Positions 1-13,300 of a stretch of DNA of 64,000 bases are shown here, piece by piece. The notes under the pieces were generated by a model. It had not been told where the DNA came from. It worked only from the letters and a program-made list of their open reading frames with translations, and searched no databases. The stretch spans positions 58,502,550 through 58,566,549 of the forward strand of contig CM017558.1 of NCBI GenBank assembly GCA_007844125.1, given 5' to 3'. The DNA comes from Sinonovacula constricta (lineage: Eukaryota; Mollusca; Bivalvia; Cardiida; Solecurtidae). Position 1 is the first letter of the stretch. Each line of letters begins with the position of its first letter. The translations under genes and the position numbers were made by a program.

Positions 1-1155
1 GAGGTAAGACAATTAGATATATAACTTTTATTGCCTATTTTATTAGTGGTTCCATAAAAAAAACATTAGGTAAATAGTATTCCTAAATAATCGGCGCAGC
101 TGTGTTATTAGCGTCATTCGAGAAATTATGCATAGCTTAAGAAATTAACTTTATTGTGTTTTGAAGCATACAGTGTATATTTCATTTGGTAGCACACACT
201 TCATAAGGTGACTGTGTATGGTGTCATATTGCGTAGTGTGGTTTGAGGCTTTGGACACCTCTCTGGTTACTTATCACGATAAACTGGTAAACTGGAATTG
301 GCAGTATACGAGTATTTATAGAACGCATTGGTCAGCTATAGTTATATATGGGGGATATTTTGTCACTCTGGTCATTCTAGATAGAGAATCAGGTGTGGTT
401 GGTTTTAACTGGTCATCGACTGTGAGTAGTATTTTAATTAGATGTTTGTTACTTGTATTTGGAATTGAGTCTATTGCTGTGAATTAATTGTAATGGGTTA
501 CAACCGTTTATTTAGATACTGATTTTATCACATAGATATTAAGTAGAGTTTTATTTCATTTAATGTAGCCATTTAGGACATGGCAAGACCAAGTAATTTA
601 CGTTGTTATTGAGGGAAGGCCCAGATGGTGATCATGCTGCGTTCAGAAACAGTGGCTATGTGCCTTTACGTGTTGGTCCTTATAGTTGGGCTTTGTTCCG
701 ATAAATTGAAAAGTGATGTTTATTTCAATTAGGCTTTGTGCCATGTGAAATTGGTAGATAAGTTTGTTTTTGGCTGTGTGCCTATAAAGTGATAATTAAA
801 ATGTGATTTAGTTAGGTTGTGTGCCTGTGTGAATTTTTTTTAGTTGTTTTGTATGTATATTTGTATAACTTGTATTAAACTAAATGTAAAGTTATCATTT
901 GTTGGGTGATGTGATTAATTCCCCGAATTACACAGAAATTAAAATTCTGACTTTGCGACTATATTTCATACAACCTGGACTTGTAACCATCAAGTGTTGT
1001 GACAAATCTCGAATTAAAAGCATAACCATGTCCAGTAGTGAGGACCATCTTCATGAAATTCTAGCTAAAGTTCCATGGTTTTTTAGTTATACAAAAAACA
1101 AATTTGTCTTTGAATTTTAATAATATTTAGTAATTAATAAGAAGCAAGTTTTTAC
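1..1155. other. TEP intron, no exon seen
   Basis: AT-rich sequence downstream of the last TEP exon found. Short open frames exist on both strands, but none has alpha-2-macroglobulin similarity with splice sites. The next exon is therefore probably outside the window. Confidence 0.5.
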
Positions 1156-1327
1156 CTTGGGTGAAAGCAAATTTATCTAGTCCTTTGAAAGCAAGATCGG
1201 CAGCGTAGGAACTTCCAGCAAATTGTAGGGCGTAGCTCGTAATTGCCAAGTCGTATGGTGACGTCATGTTGACCACGTGAGTCTCCAGATACCGTCGAGT
1301 ATTTGAAATTATTGCCATTGCAGCGGG
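1156..1327 (-). CDS. TEP: TEP exon: thioester domain, last exon in window
   Basis: 172 bases encoding '[20 protein letters not shown]' and [16 protein letters not shown], the 'xnYxLALxTYAL...GS..A' helices. It ends in phase 1 at G|GTAAAA. The protein continues to the left, beyond this window. Confidence 0.92.
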
Positions 1328-4300
1328 CTGTCATTGAAAAATGAAAATCACATCTAGATTAAGGCTTCAATTAATTACAGTAATAATAATCATGTTTTTC
1401 TTATCATAATATCATTTCTCTTTCTTTGTTTTAATCTAACAAGCATGTAAAAGAGTTCCATTTTGGCCATGAATGTCATTACAAAAACATAATCATTGTT
1501 AAGCAAAAAGATAAGTTAATATACCACGTTTTTGTTTCCGTCGTACTTCAAAACTGAGATCAGGACAAATGCTGTAAGACTGTAGGGGGTCGCCGTAGCA
1601 CCCTGAAAATGATGACGACACAAATATCATTATAGTATTTACTTAAAATAATGTCTAATATTGATATTTATGAGTAAAATATTATCTCTAAATTCAAAAT
1701 ATGTGATTTTCGAGTTTATTTCAGAAACATTCAATGCTAAAATGTTTACCAGCGAATATAGATGTTTACAGAAGGGAATGTTAACATAAAATCGAATAAT
1801 TAGGTAAATTGAATTCATGATTACACTAAATTTCATTTTAAAAATATAGATGTGTTAAATAAATAACAAGGGTACTCTTGTAAGATTTGCACCAAAGCAC
1901 TTTTCATAAAATATTATCCTAAAGTACTAAACCCGAAGAAATAACGATTAGTGAAAAAAGCAACCGAAAAGTTCTTCAGTATATCTTACCCTTAAGCTGT
2001 AATCATGAACAAAACCTAGACTGGAGACGGATCCATCCGACTTGATATAATTGCGAAGCCAGTGCAATGATTTGGTCATGTCAGGAACTTGTATATACTC
2101 TCTAGCTTCCGCAAATGTCTTGAGAACAAACGATGTGAGCCTAAAGTAATATTTTAAAAAAATACGTTAACATTTCGAAGATATGAGATTGCGACAGTTA
2201 TTTCAGCCAAACGCCATTTTTAGCATAATATTCTGTCTCAGTATCATGAGAGGTGTGCCTCTTTCGAGACAAAACTCATTTATCAAAAACAAACACTTAT
2301 ATTGTTAAGTAGTTGGTATTAGCTTAAATCTGAAGTAGCCAGATTATTTTGGCTAGTTTAACTACAATTCCAACAGGTCAGGGGTCAGCCCCGACAAACA
2401 GGTCAGGGGCAAACATTGAACTGTCAAATGCATTAAATTTACAATATCCACAATTTAGTGAATTTTGTCAACTATGTTATGGCAGTGAACTGTTTGATTA
2501 TAAGTTTAAGGTAAAAAAAGGTGGCAAACAGTATATCTATGTTTAATGAAATAATCTTGGAAATGAATGTTTCTTCACCTGCACAGAATTTCGTTTCGAT
2601 CCACAAATACACCAAATTTAGTACCTGTACACTGTACTATCCATCAAGAGATTTATAAACTGTTACAAATAGAAATCATTTAATATCTACTTTTAATCAT
2701 GTAAAATTACTAATCAATAACGCTTTATTCAATTCCTCGATTCGGAGATGTCGAATGGTCAACATAATACCATGTGTATAATTGCGTTCCTGATTGGTCG
2801 ATCAATCTGCCAATTGCTTCTTAACCAGCCTAGTGACTGCTTGGTTGAATAACAGTTTTACCACTGATTACAAATATTTATTATTTGAAAATAGTTTCGA
2901 GCGTAATGGCAGGTTATGATTTAATTTATATTTTTATCTTGTAGGTTTCGTTCAAATTTCACGCTCCTTTGTGAATGCTGCTTTGTCGACACATTTCTTC
3001 TGCAAACAGGCTAACATTTGCACAGCTAACATTTGCCCAGCCCTTGCTTTTATTACTAGTATTAATATACCTAGAATAATATTTATAAAAACACAGTCAA
3101 ATATTGGAAATGCTAACTTGGTTGAAAAAAGATTAAAACTGACAAAGGTCCGAAGTATAGTTACATGTTTATAAAGCAACTTTAACTGGAAAGACCCATT
3201 TTACGTGCATTTTATGTTACCCATGTGCTCTTGAAAACAGTCTTACAAACTAGGGCATTATGTTATTATCGTCTTATACTTTGTTATAAACGGCACTTAA
3301 AACCAGAGACCGTGCCACGGGCTTACTTTTTTTGGCACTTTATCTAAAAATTGATTGTATAAAACTCGGCATCAAAGTTGTATTAGCCTCATTGCAAAAA
3401 CACATAATAGATTTCGACATAACTGCGTGATTCCTGAATGGTAGTCATCACTACTTTATGATTTTAAAGTCGTGAATAAATCTGTACAACCTTTGGCTTA
3501 GTAATAAAACAGGTTCAAAGTAGAATAGTCGTATGAATAGAAATGCTACCGGTATCTTTAAAAGAATATACAAATTTTGCAGCATCCATAACATTCGCGA
3601 ATTCAGATAGCACAGCTGCAAGTGAAGACAGTTATTTGTAAATTTTCTGCCGTAAGGAGAAACCACTGCCTTGTAGTGACTTAATTCCATGCTGCCTGAG
3701 AACTATATCAAACTTGTTATAATGTCTAAATAACATTGCACCTAGTCACCTAAAGTTAAATAAAAAAACATAAACAACAAAATACAGTACCACGTGCTGC
3801 CTGAGTTGTCCCTATCGCCCCAGATGCTGAAGGAACCATCGTATCGCTGAAAGTTGAGCTCCCGCTGAACTCCTTTCTCCATATAGGAAGTCACTTGCTT
3901 TCGAATGGACTCAGTCATTTGGCCGCTCGACTCAAGATATCTGAAAACAGTTAACACTGTTAAAGCACTTAATACAAATACATAATTGTTACTTATGCCA
4001 GCTTCACCGTTTCCGTGAACAATCGTTAAGAGCTTGCCGTCGCCATGAAGAACATATGAGGCACGAAAGTTGTTCAGTAACTTCTGTTATTCCATATGCA
4101 TTAAGGAAATCAACTCATCACGAAAAGAATCACATGCATTTTATCTAAAGTACAAATATTGCTCAAATACCTAAACGACAAAACATGAGTTAATGCATTA
4201 TGCCGAACCCAAGCACACAGTCATGTCGACGTCATTTGACGTTAATTGAACATGTCGCTTGTCTTATTTTATTTCTCAACTATGAAAACTACGGTCAATA

Positions 4301-7300
4301 AACATGTGCTCATTTAAGAAAATTCCGTTACCTGGTCGGAAATGCACTGCATTAAACCAACACTTAACAAACCTGATATTAGACAGACTTCTCAGGTCTC
4401 ACCTGGCAATATAGGTATCAGGTGCCATGGCCGACATTGTCTGTTCACCACATCCGGTTGGAAGCCGCAGCAGGTTGTTCATATTGGGGATGGATGGACC
4501 CATGATGTCACCTTGCGTAAGGGAAGTATATTAAAGTTGTTCAAATATGCAAGGCCCTATTAAAATATTGATGAACAGTTTGGTCCTAAATGGAAAGGTC
4601 TGTGTTTTTAGTTAAAAACCTTACACGGTAAAGTCTTCTCCCCGTGCATGTAATCAATATTGTCATTTAATTCATCCTATAAGGATTGTTACGTGTAGAT
4701 CATTTGATGGACATTGGTCTTTGGTTCCTCAATTTCATCTTCACATGAACATGATGCTACAACCATTCACTCTTCTCTGATTTTTTCTTGATTCAAAAAG
4801 TTAATTTCATTTACAATAAACAGTTTTTGTGTAGTTCTTCTAATTGAAATAATACCCCCCTCTGTTCTAAACACTAAGTGGGCATTATTTGTTAATGGCG
4901 TCACTCCTTTCGTCATAACATATCAAAAAACGTCAGAGCTTGGACAGTTTTTATTCAAACCGATCGGTTTTCTTTTCACTGCTTGCATCTGGGAAACCCA
5001 TCAGGAAGTGCGAGGTTAGAGCTCTGTAAACCCGGTTTAAGCACCCTAGTTGGCCCATATTGCCGACTAACTGTTCCAAGGCGGTAACTGTTGGGTTTGC
5101 TCTTTTTGTTCAATTACTCATCACATATTTTACATTTGGTTTGCATGTGAATACCTTTGTCCTGTGCCTTTTCAAATTTTGATATATGTTGAAATGCTCA
5201 TAAGACTGCGTCATACACTCTTATTCATGTATAACAATAAGTCCCAACATTGAAACTGTGGTTAATTAGGGCTGGGAAAAATGAGTCGAAGTAACTAACA
5301 GTATTAAGGTTCTGGTATGCCTTAAGGTTACTATTTTAGGTCTTAATCCTCTATCTTCTGTGGCATTGTTGTATTCCGTTTTGTAATAAGCCCCTTTTGA
5401 CAATCAACTTTGATTTAGTCCAGAATATTGACGAATTCTAAGCAAATGTAATAACGACACTTTTTTCATTAAACATGACCAAATACATTCGCCAACGAAT
5501 TTTTTAAAGAATGTCAACATTCTGGGCTTCAACTATTTCATCACGAAAAGATGTGAAAAAGTTAATCACAAAATGGGTTGAAAATTAAAACTTCTTCCAT
5601 ATATATCCCATATATGTCTTTGCTCTCTGACATATTTTTTCCATTAACGTGAATATTGTGGACTAAGTTTAATACAAAACAGGGTCTTCTCTTATTATTC
5701 ATAATGATAACTTAATGATTGTCTCATAAGTTTATAATTTTTTTTAGAACTATATAGTAACCTCACTTTGAGGAGTGTATGATTTTCGTTAAAACAGGTC
5801 ATTTATTTAAGCGGTAGCCAAGAAAGGAATACTATGTATCCTCCGTCATTTTTGTTTCCTCTTTATAAAGAGGCTATACCTACCGATGGCAGAGACATGA
5901 ACGATCTGTGAACCTTGCACAGTGCCAGGCGCTGTCACTAGGTCCATGGTCACATGATCTCCGGCTGAGATTATCATTGGTCGGTTGTACTCCATTTCAA
6001 ACCCTTCCGGCTGTAATGTCCAGTTTGAAAATACAAGTCGCTTCAATTTACAAATAATTAATTACAGATATACTTTTAGACAAGTTAACAAACGTCCTGA
6101 TAAAATCCGTGTTTCTTATTTTACATGAATCCATGGCGATTTGACAGATGTTAAACAGTGTCAGCAGTGATGCAGAGTGAAGGCATTCTGTACATAGACG
6201 GTGAAATCACTGAGTTTAGCCGCCTCTATTAAAACGCAACACTATTGGCCGATTTTGTTAATTTGTACATCTACATTGTAAGTTGTTTGCATAAGCATGC
6301 TATTTTATTATACCTTATGCAACTAATTTATACACTGTCCAGTGCATTGTTAAATGGTGTGTCTATTATATTGTACTCTTTAATGCTAATTTTCTATATT
6401 TTTAACTTTCTGTTTCAACACACGAACGAAGCCAATTACATTGATTCGCTCGAATGTGTATATGCAGTGTAGTGAAATGGGAAAATTAGAGTCACCCTAT
6501 CTCTTTCATTTCATATGAAAATAATGAAGAATCAAGTTATTAATTCCATATAAAAAATAAATAAATACTTGTAGTATTAGCTTTTAACAATAGCATCAGA
6601 TTGTGGATAATTTGTTTCTTCACCGACCTTGACCTTGAGCTGTCTTCGGACGGCGTCTGCAGCCATAGGACTCTGTGCCTTGACCATTAGGTCGATCTGA
6701 CCAATCGTGTCCGGTAGGATTGGAATGAACACGGACTCTGCTGCTCCTGCTCGAACCTGGGTGGACACGGGGTTTGGATGGAAATACGTTAGGCCTGATA
6801 CACTTTCAAGAGGATTACGATATCAAAAAGCTATACAGGAATATCTAAAAATGGTTATTCTCCAATGAAATGCGAATACATTTAACATCTCAGAAAAAAA
6901 TGATGTGTACATTGTTGTCATTATTATTTTAAGACAATTGCAGTGAAAGAAATAAAGAATAAAACAAAGAATAGTACACAACTATTACCAAAATATCTCG
7001 GACAACGTCCTGTGAGACAAGCGTGTGGTTGGCACCATTTTGTCCGGGTAGAATCACTTTGAACATATCCGATTTTTCGATAGTGACACGGACCTGTAAT
7101 TTTCAATTTACATACATTGCAAAATAATGGCCGGCATTGCATCGCTAAATGAGTCATTGTATTAAAGAATATTATTGGCAAAATAACAAAGAAAATCATA
7201 GAACATGTTTTGACAAGCAACAAGTATATATGTTAGTATTTTGAATTTATATTTGACATAAAATTGATTTTAAGGATACAAATGAACTGAAATGATTATG

Positions 7301-10300
7301 TGAATGCCTATTTAGCATTTAGTCATTTTTCCTATCTACTGGTTGCAGGACACTTAAAAAGAAAACTCGTGTTTTTCGGAGTGTCTAATCGAGGTATCAG
7401 GGTACAAATAGGTAAATAAGAAAAGGTCCTATCAAAATTTTTCACAGATATATTTAAATTTTATCTACCAGTAAACAAAGGCAAACAAGGTAAATGCAAA
7501 TGTGACAAAAACACAGAGACGAGACATAACACACATAAAGAAAAACATATTTGAAACGTTCAATTCTCTATATATTAATCATAGAAAAATATATGAACAT
7601 TACACACTCCTTCCTTATACTAAGACCTCTTAGTTTACTGTGAATATGTCCTTTCGGTCGGTCTGTATGTAGTTGATACTTAATATAACGGTAAGGGCAG
7701 CACTATATTTAAAATTATTCTTTCTTAAAAACACTATTTTGTTGTTTAGTACCTGGAGATCAGTCTGCATGTAGTTGAAGACGTTCGCCTGTAGAACCAG
7801 TTCCTCTCCGTGGATCACCGAATAGGGAAGATTCAAGCTCACGAAGAATGGCCGGAACGACTTAAACTGTAAAATAATAGAGACAATAAATCATATCTTC
7901 AAAGTGAAGAACAACTGGCAGAAACACATGGTATTAGCGGTTTAATTAAAAGCCAATATGTGCACAAGATATATATGATATAATGTTTAATTTACTTTAT
8001 ATTATGGACTTTAAGTATGGGGTTTATACACTATATATAACATTTGTCAATGTGCTGTTGTTGTAGTTTATAAGACCAATCACCACTATTCGGCGAAAAT
8101 CAGTGTGGCTATTATGTTTTACAGACTTTGTACAGTTTCAACTTTGTAGCACGAATTGGACATTCCAGTTTTTAGCAATTCCGAACCATTTGGTTTAAGC
8201 TTGGTTTATTTCTCATCTGTAAGCAGTGTTGTATGTATGTTTAAATACTGCTGTTCGTTCAATATTCGTTAAGTGGGTTCTGTTAAAGTAACATTATTTA
8301 ATGATATGTTTAATACATTTAGGCAATATGCAATATGTAATATACATGTTAGGGTCAACTGCTTGAACATATTTGCAGCTCACTGTAAGTCAAATTACCA
8401 ATCGTTTTCCTGCGTCAGTTAACGTTTTCTATTGTTTAAAACATAATATGGACATCTGTAATTGGCACCAATGCTTTTCTTGAATTTGAATCAAATCAGC
8501 AGACGGGATACAATACAAACTTTAATTTAGTACATACTTTTCGCATAAGACCAACATAATCTCACTGAGGTACCGGCTCAATGGAGGAAATCTCCGGTTA
8601 GAAAAATGGGGCAGCGACACACTCCTGTAATGGTAGTCGTATAAATCTAGCACCGTTGCTCACGCTCACGCAATTATCATGGTAGTTGCACAAGTGATCG
8701 GACCTGTGTCATGATAATGTTACCAGGCGTTCATTTATTCAAGGTGTTCACAGCATGATATCACAGTAAAGGCGTGTGTTTACAGGAATGTTAGAGACTT
8801 ATTAAATATAACCAAGATATGCAGCCTATGAGCGCCTTACAGAGGCTTTGGTGTCGGCGATACCGAGTCCAAGCGTTTTGCTGACGGAGAAAGCTCCGGC
8901 GACCCATGACGTAATTGAGTCAGGAACTTCCGCTGTAATCACCGCTCGTCCAACGTCACTATCATAAAATTAAACAATACATAGTTATACTTATAGCATT
9001 AAAGATATTCAGGTATCTTTTTAGAAATCAGGAATAAGTCTAGTCTTATCGCTAAAGAAAGTGAAAAGCGCTTTTTTCTGTTGCTTTTTAATTGTATGTT
9101 TTAAACGACATATGCTTTTCAAACATCTTCCGTTTAATGACAGTAAGCACATGCAGAATAAGGATTCTTATGTAATCACAGCAGGTCAATTAAATCAATC
9201 ATCAGATCAAAAATATCAGTGGAACAAGATATGAGGTGTTTCTGAGGCTAGAATTAACATATTAGACATGTTCAGAAAGACGACGATTGTCAAAAACACT
9301 TACTCTGCCGTTTTGTTGGTCCAAATAAATGTTTCTGGAAATTTCGAACGAATGCGCTTTGCAGTTTGAAGAGTGGAGACTGAAAATTAAAATACCTGCA
9401 GCGTTAACGCAAACTGAACAGGGCTGTTCAAGTCTACATTGTAACTCTGGTGTGCGCTTATAAAAACGTACGTTATATGTGTACGTCATAAACAGTACAA
9501 TTATTAGTCATTGTATCATTAATTGTTGCCAAATAGATCAGTTGACTTCATGTGCAGCTACACCTTGTCCAGGTCATTGTTAATTGCAATTCACTTTAGA
9601 CTACCTGGACTGAACCGGTATAAATTTTAGGATGATATCTGACCAATCCATAACTTTTATAACATAACCAAATTTCCTGGCTGAATCCTCACGTATGCGT
9701 TTATTAAGATAAGCTAGCGTACTTATACGTTTTATAAGTACTTCTTAACAAAAATCTGGGCTGAAACTCCGTCGCACAGCTGTAAGAACTGTCAACATGA
9801 ACGTTTCTACCATTATTAAAGACTCGAACATTAACGTCCTGACGAGGTGCTGTAGGTACGTCGACGACTTAAATGCACTGACTCTTGGTATGCTGGGCAT
9901 TTCGCGCACTCCTTCTGGCCTTCCCCGCGCGGAGGCTTAGTGGTCTCCGTGGCGTGTGGGAATTATAGGGGGTGTAATATGCTTTTTGAATGGCTCTTCC
10001 TAGTCCCATTATGGCTTTGATGTTTCGTTAACATTTATAAGGATTGATTATCGAGGCCGATTTTTATATCTTCAAACTTCTAGCGAACAAATAAATGAAT
10101 AAACAAAAGAAAGCATGACAACCAAAATAATTATTAAAAAAGTGTATTTGTAGCTAATAAGAGCCTTAAGACTTGGTGCAAAAAGTTTAGCCACACAAAT
10201 AAAGAACATCTGTCTTACTGTAGATACGATATTTTTAAAATGTATATAGTAAACGTTTAAATTACAAATATACATATTCATACAAATTATTTTATATAAA

Positions 10301-13300
10301 GACACATTAAAATGACAGTTAACAAAAGTTGACATGTTTTGTTGTTGTTTGAAAGCAGTTATTTCAACTTTTATGATATATATATAGGAAAACTTAGACG
10401 AATAAAGCAAAGTCATAATCTGAGTTGACTTGTTTTAGATGTATTTTGATTCATCAATGCATCGTTGATATTTGTACTTCGACATCATATTATCTACGAC
10501 ATGCATATGCATAGAAATATATACATCTCCTGTCTTGGGTGCCTTATGTATGTGTGTTTCTTAAACTACACTTACCTGGAGTCGGCATTACTGAAAAATA
10601 TGTTTAAATTATGTTAATATTTTGAATATTTTTCGCAATGAATACACGAAGGCATATACAAGTAAACATAAATGAAGATATTAGTCGAAAAATGTTAACT
10701 TTGTAAACTATTAAATACACTGGCGCCGCAATAATGAACAAAGTAATCAATAAACATTATGGCGGCTACAAAAATGACAAACGATCCTAAAATCGCAGCA
10801 CAAACAACGATAGGCGTTGCTTACATATAACACTGAGACCTTCGCCTTTTTGCAACCGAACTGTTGCATATTAAATATCTTTTTGAAACGATGGATAACT
10901 GGGCAAATAAATATAAAATACTCAAATCTACACACACAAACAGACATCACCCCAACCCCACTCACCCGCACCATGGCGACACGTCGTTTTGATGTGATGA
11001 TAAATTGTCATAGAATTTGAAAATCCGCCAATAAACTTGATCTTGAAATGACGATCACCACCTCATTTGAAAATTCGTCAATAAATAACAAAGCTATGAA
11101 CCGGATTCGGATATGCATTACTATCGCTATATAACCTTCTCATTCCAAAACAGCCTATGAATTTTGAAAGCGACACGTCCTCTTGATGTAATAAGATAAT
11201 TTGTTAAACACATAATTAGGAATGTCACTTAGTTAACAAGAAGGCAAAAAGCTCGACATGGATTTGTTTTAAAATCGCACTGCGACCTCGACTTTTATGG
11301 GGGTTTTTGCCCGGACACGAATTTGGTCAAAAGCTGCATTGTGAATTTGTCTTTCTGAACGTGATGATCACGAGTTCTATAAAATTTGAAAATACCTCAA
11401 TTAAGAAAGGTGATGGGCCTAAAATGAATGAGGGATGCGGATTTGCTGAAATGTGACATTGAACGATGTAACGATCGAATGTTGCACGCGACGACGACCG
11501 TCATGAAGTGACTACTTGTGCCATTTTCTGTTAAACCATTAAAAGAACAACAAAGATTTAGACGGACGCGGATTTGCTTAAACGCCGCACTTCAAGGTAA
11601 ATGATCAAAGCGGCAACAATGCACACTGATTTAAATGTTGTTGTTGTTTTATTTTCTATGTACAAAACCAATATGAATTGTTGATGCAATCATTACGTAT
11701 AAGAATTTTCATTGAAATGCAGACATTTTACTGATAGAGGAAATAGGGGTATAACTGCAGTAAATGAATGCAGGATTATGTATAAGGTTTGAGTTGAGTT
11801 TTACAACGGCGATCCGGACTGTCTAAAGCTCGCATACGTTTTTTGTTCTATTAACCCTTCACACGTGAGTAAATAAAATAGGACAAGCTAATTACTTACC
11901 ATTAGGTGCAAACGTAAACCCTGTAAATGGAATCATCAATCAAATATATTAGATAAATTTTATGTATTGCAAGTATATGCTGATATAATTTGGCAAATGA
12001 CGCTCATTAAAAATCAGGAGGATTTACAGTTATATATTATTTTATGTTTTATCTTAGAAGGCACTCTAAGAGTTAATTATTTCACACACTCTGTCCTTGG
12101 TGTATGCGACAGCTTTCAAAAAATGCCTTACATGCTTTCCTCGTTGGTCACAATAACGGGCGATAACATACAAAACAAACAGGTTTACCTCTTGTGTGAC
12201 ATCGTGATATGTTAATGAGATATTGCGATTTGTTATAATGCAAATCGTATGTTAACTGTTGAAATTATAACGTGCGGATCGTTTGTAAACTGACAACATT
12301 TGTGATAGTGTAATTACTATCTTGTACATTTTTATTGCCTTTTGTTCTTAAATAATGACACGTTTGACAGTATGACACTAGTGACTGTGTTATTTGTTTC
12401 TGTTATTATGGCACTTGTGTCAGTTGGTATTCGTTTCAGTTGTTATGTCACTTGTGACTCTGTTATTTGTTTCTGTAATGATGATACTAACAATGAAATT
12501 CGGTTGTGTAATGACGGTACTAGCTAAATTTCTATTTTCACTCTTGTGACTATGTTATTCCTACCTGTAGTGATGACAATATTGTCTACTTGTATTGGTG
12601 ATATTTTTTATTATTAAATGAGCTTCTCATTGAAGTTATGTTCGTGATAGCGGTGTCTGCTTCTACAATAATGGTGTTTTACCGTAATATTAGTTTTGAA
12701 ACTTTTATGATTGTTATGCTAATTTTAGTTTCCAATTTATGGATGACTGTTATAGCGATATTACCTTCTGAATTACTGAACTTTGTATTTGTGATATTAG
12801 CTTCTGAAACATTAATGTATGTTATAGTAATATTGGCTTCTGATTATTGTGAACTATTGACTTCATTATAGTGATATTATCTTCGCAAATGTTGATAAAT
12901 ATTTACGTTTTGCAAAGAGAGACAATATTTTAGCTTGATTAAAATATTTTACTTTAAGAAGAACATACGTTTGTTTAGTGTCTGGAAATATGGCTATATT
13001 AATATGCTGTACGTACCTGGTGCAGGTGTAGGCATCATCCCCGGGAGAAAGGTTGGGAAAACAGCTGTAGAGAAAAAATGTCTACTTTACTATTATATAC
13101 CAATGAATATTAACAATACAAAGAAATACAAACACATAAGCCAAAATACAAGCTAATTATAAGCGCACATTTCAAATCGAATAAACAATCATAGATTTTT
13201 GTCGACTGATACAATCTTTTGTCTAGAACATAAGGACTATTTCCGAACATTCAGCTTTTGTTCATATTCCATAGATGGAACACTTTAGCGTGAGTGTTTC

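Noticed and set aside
10747..11020. Overlapping short frames on both strands
   Set aside because: No similarity and no splice phase fitting the bait cassette; typical of AT-rich intron.
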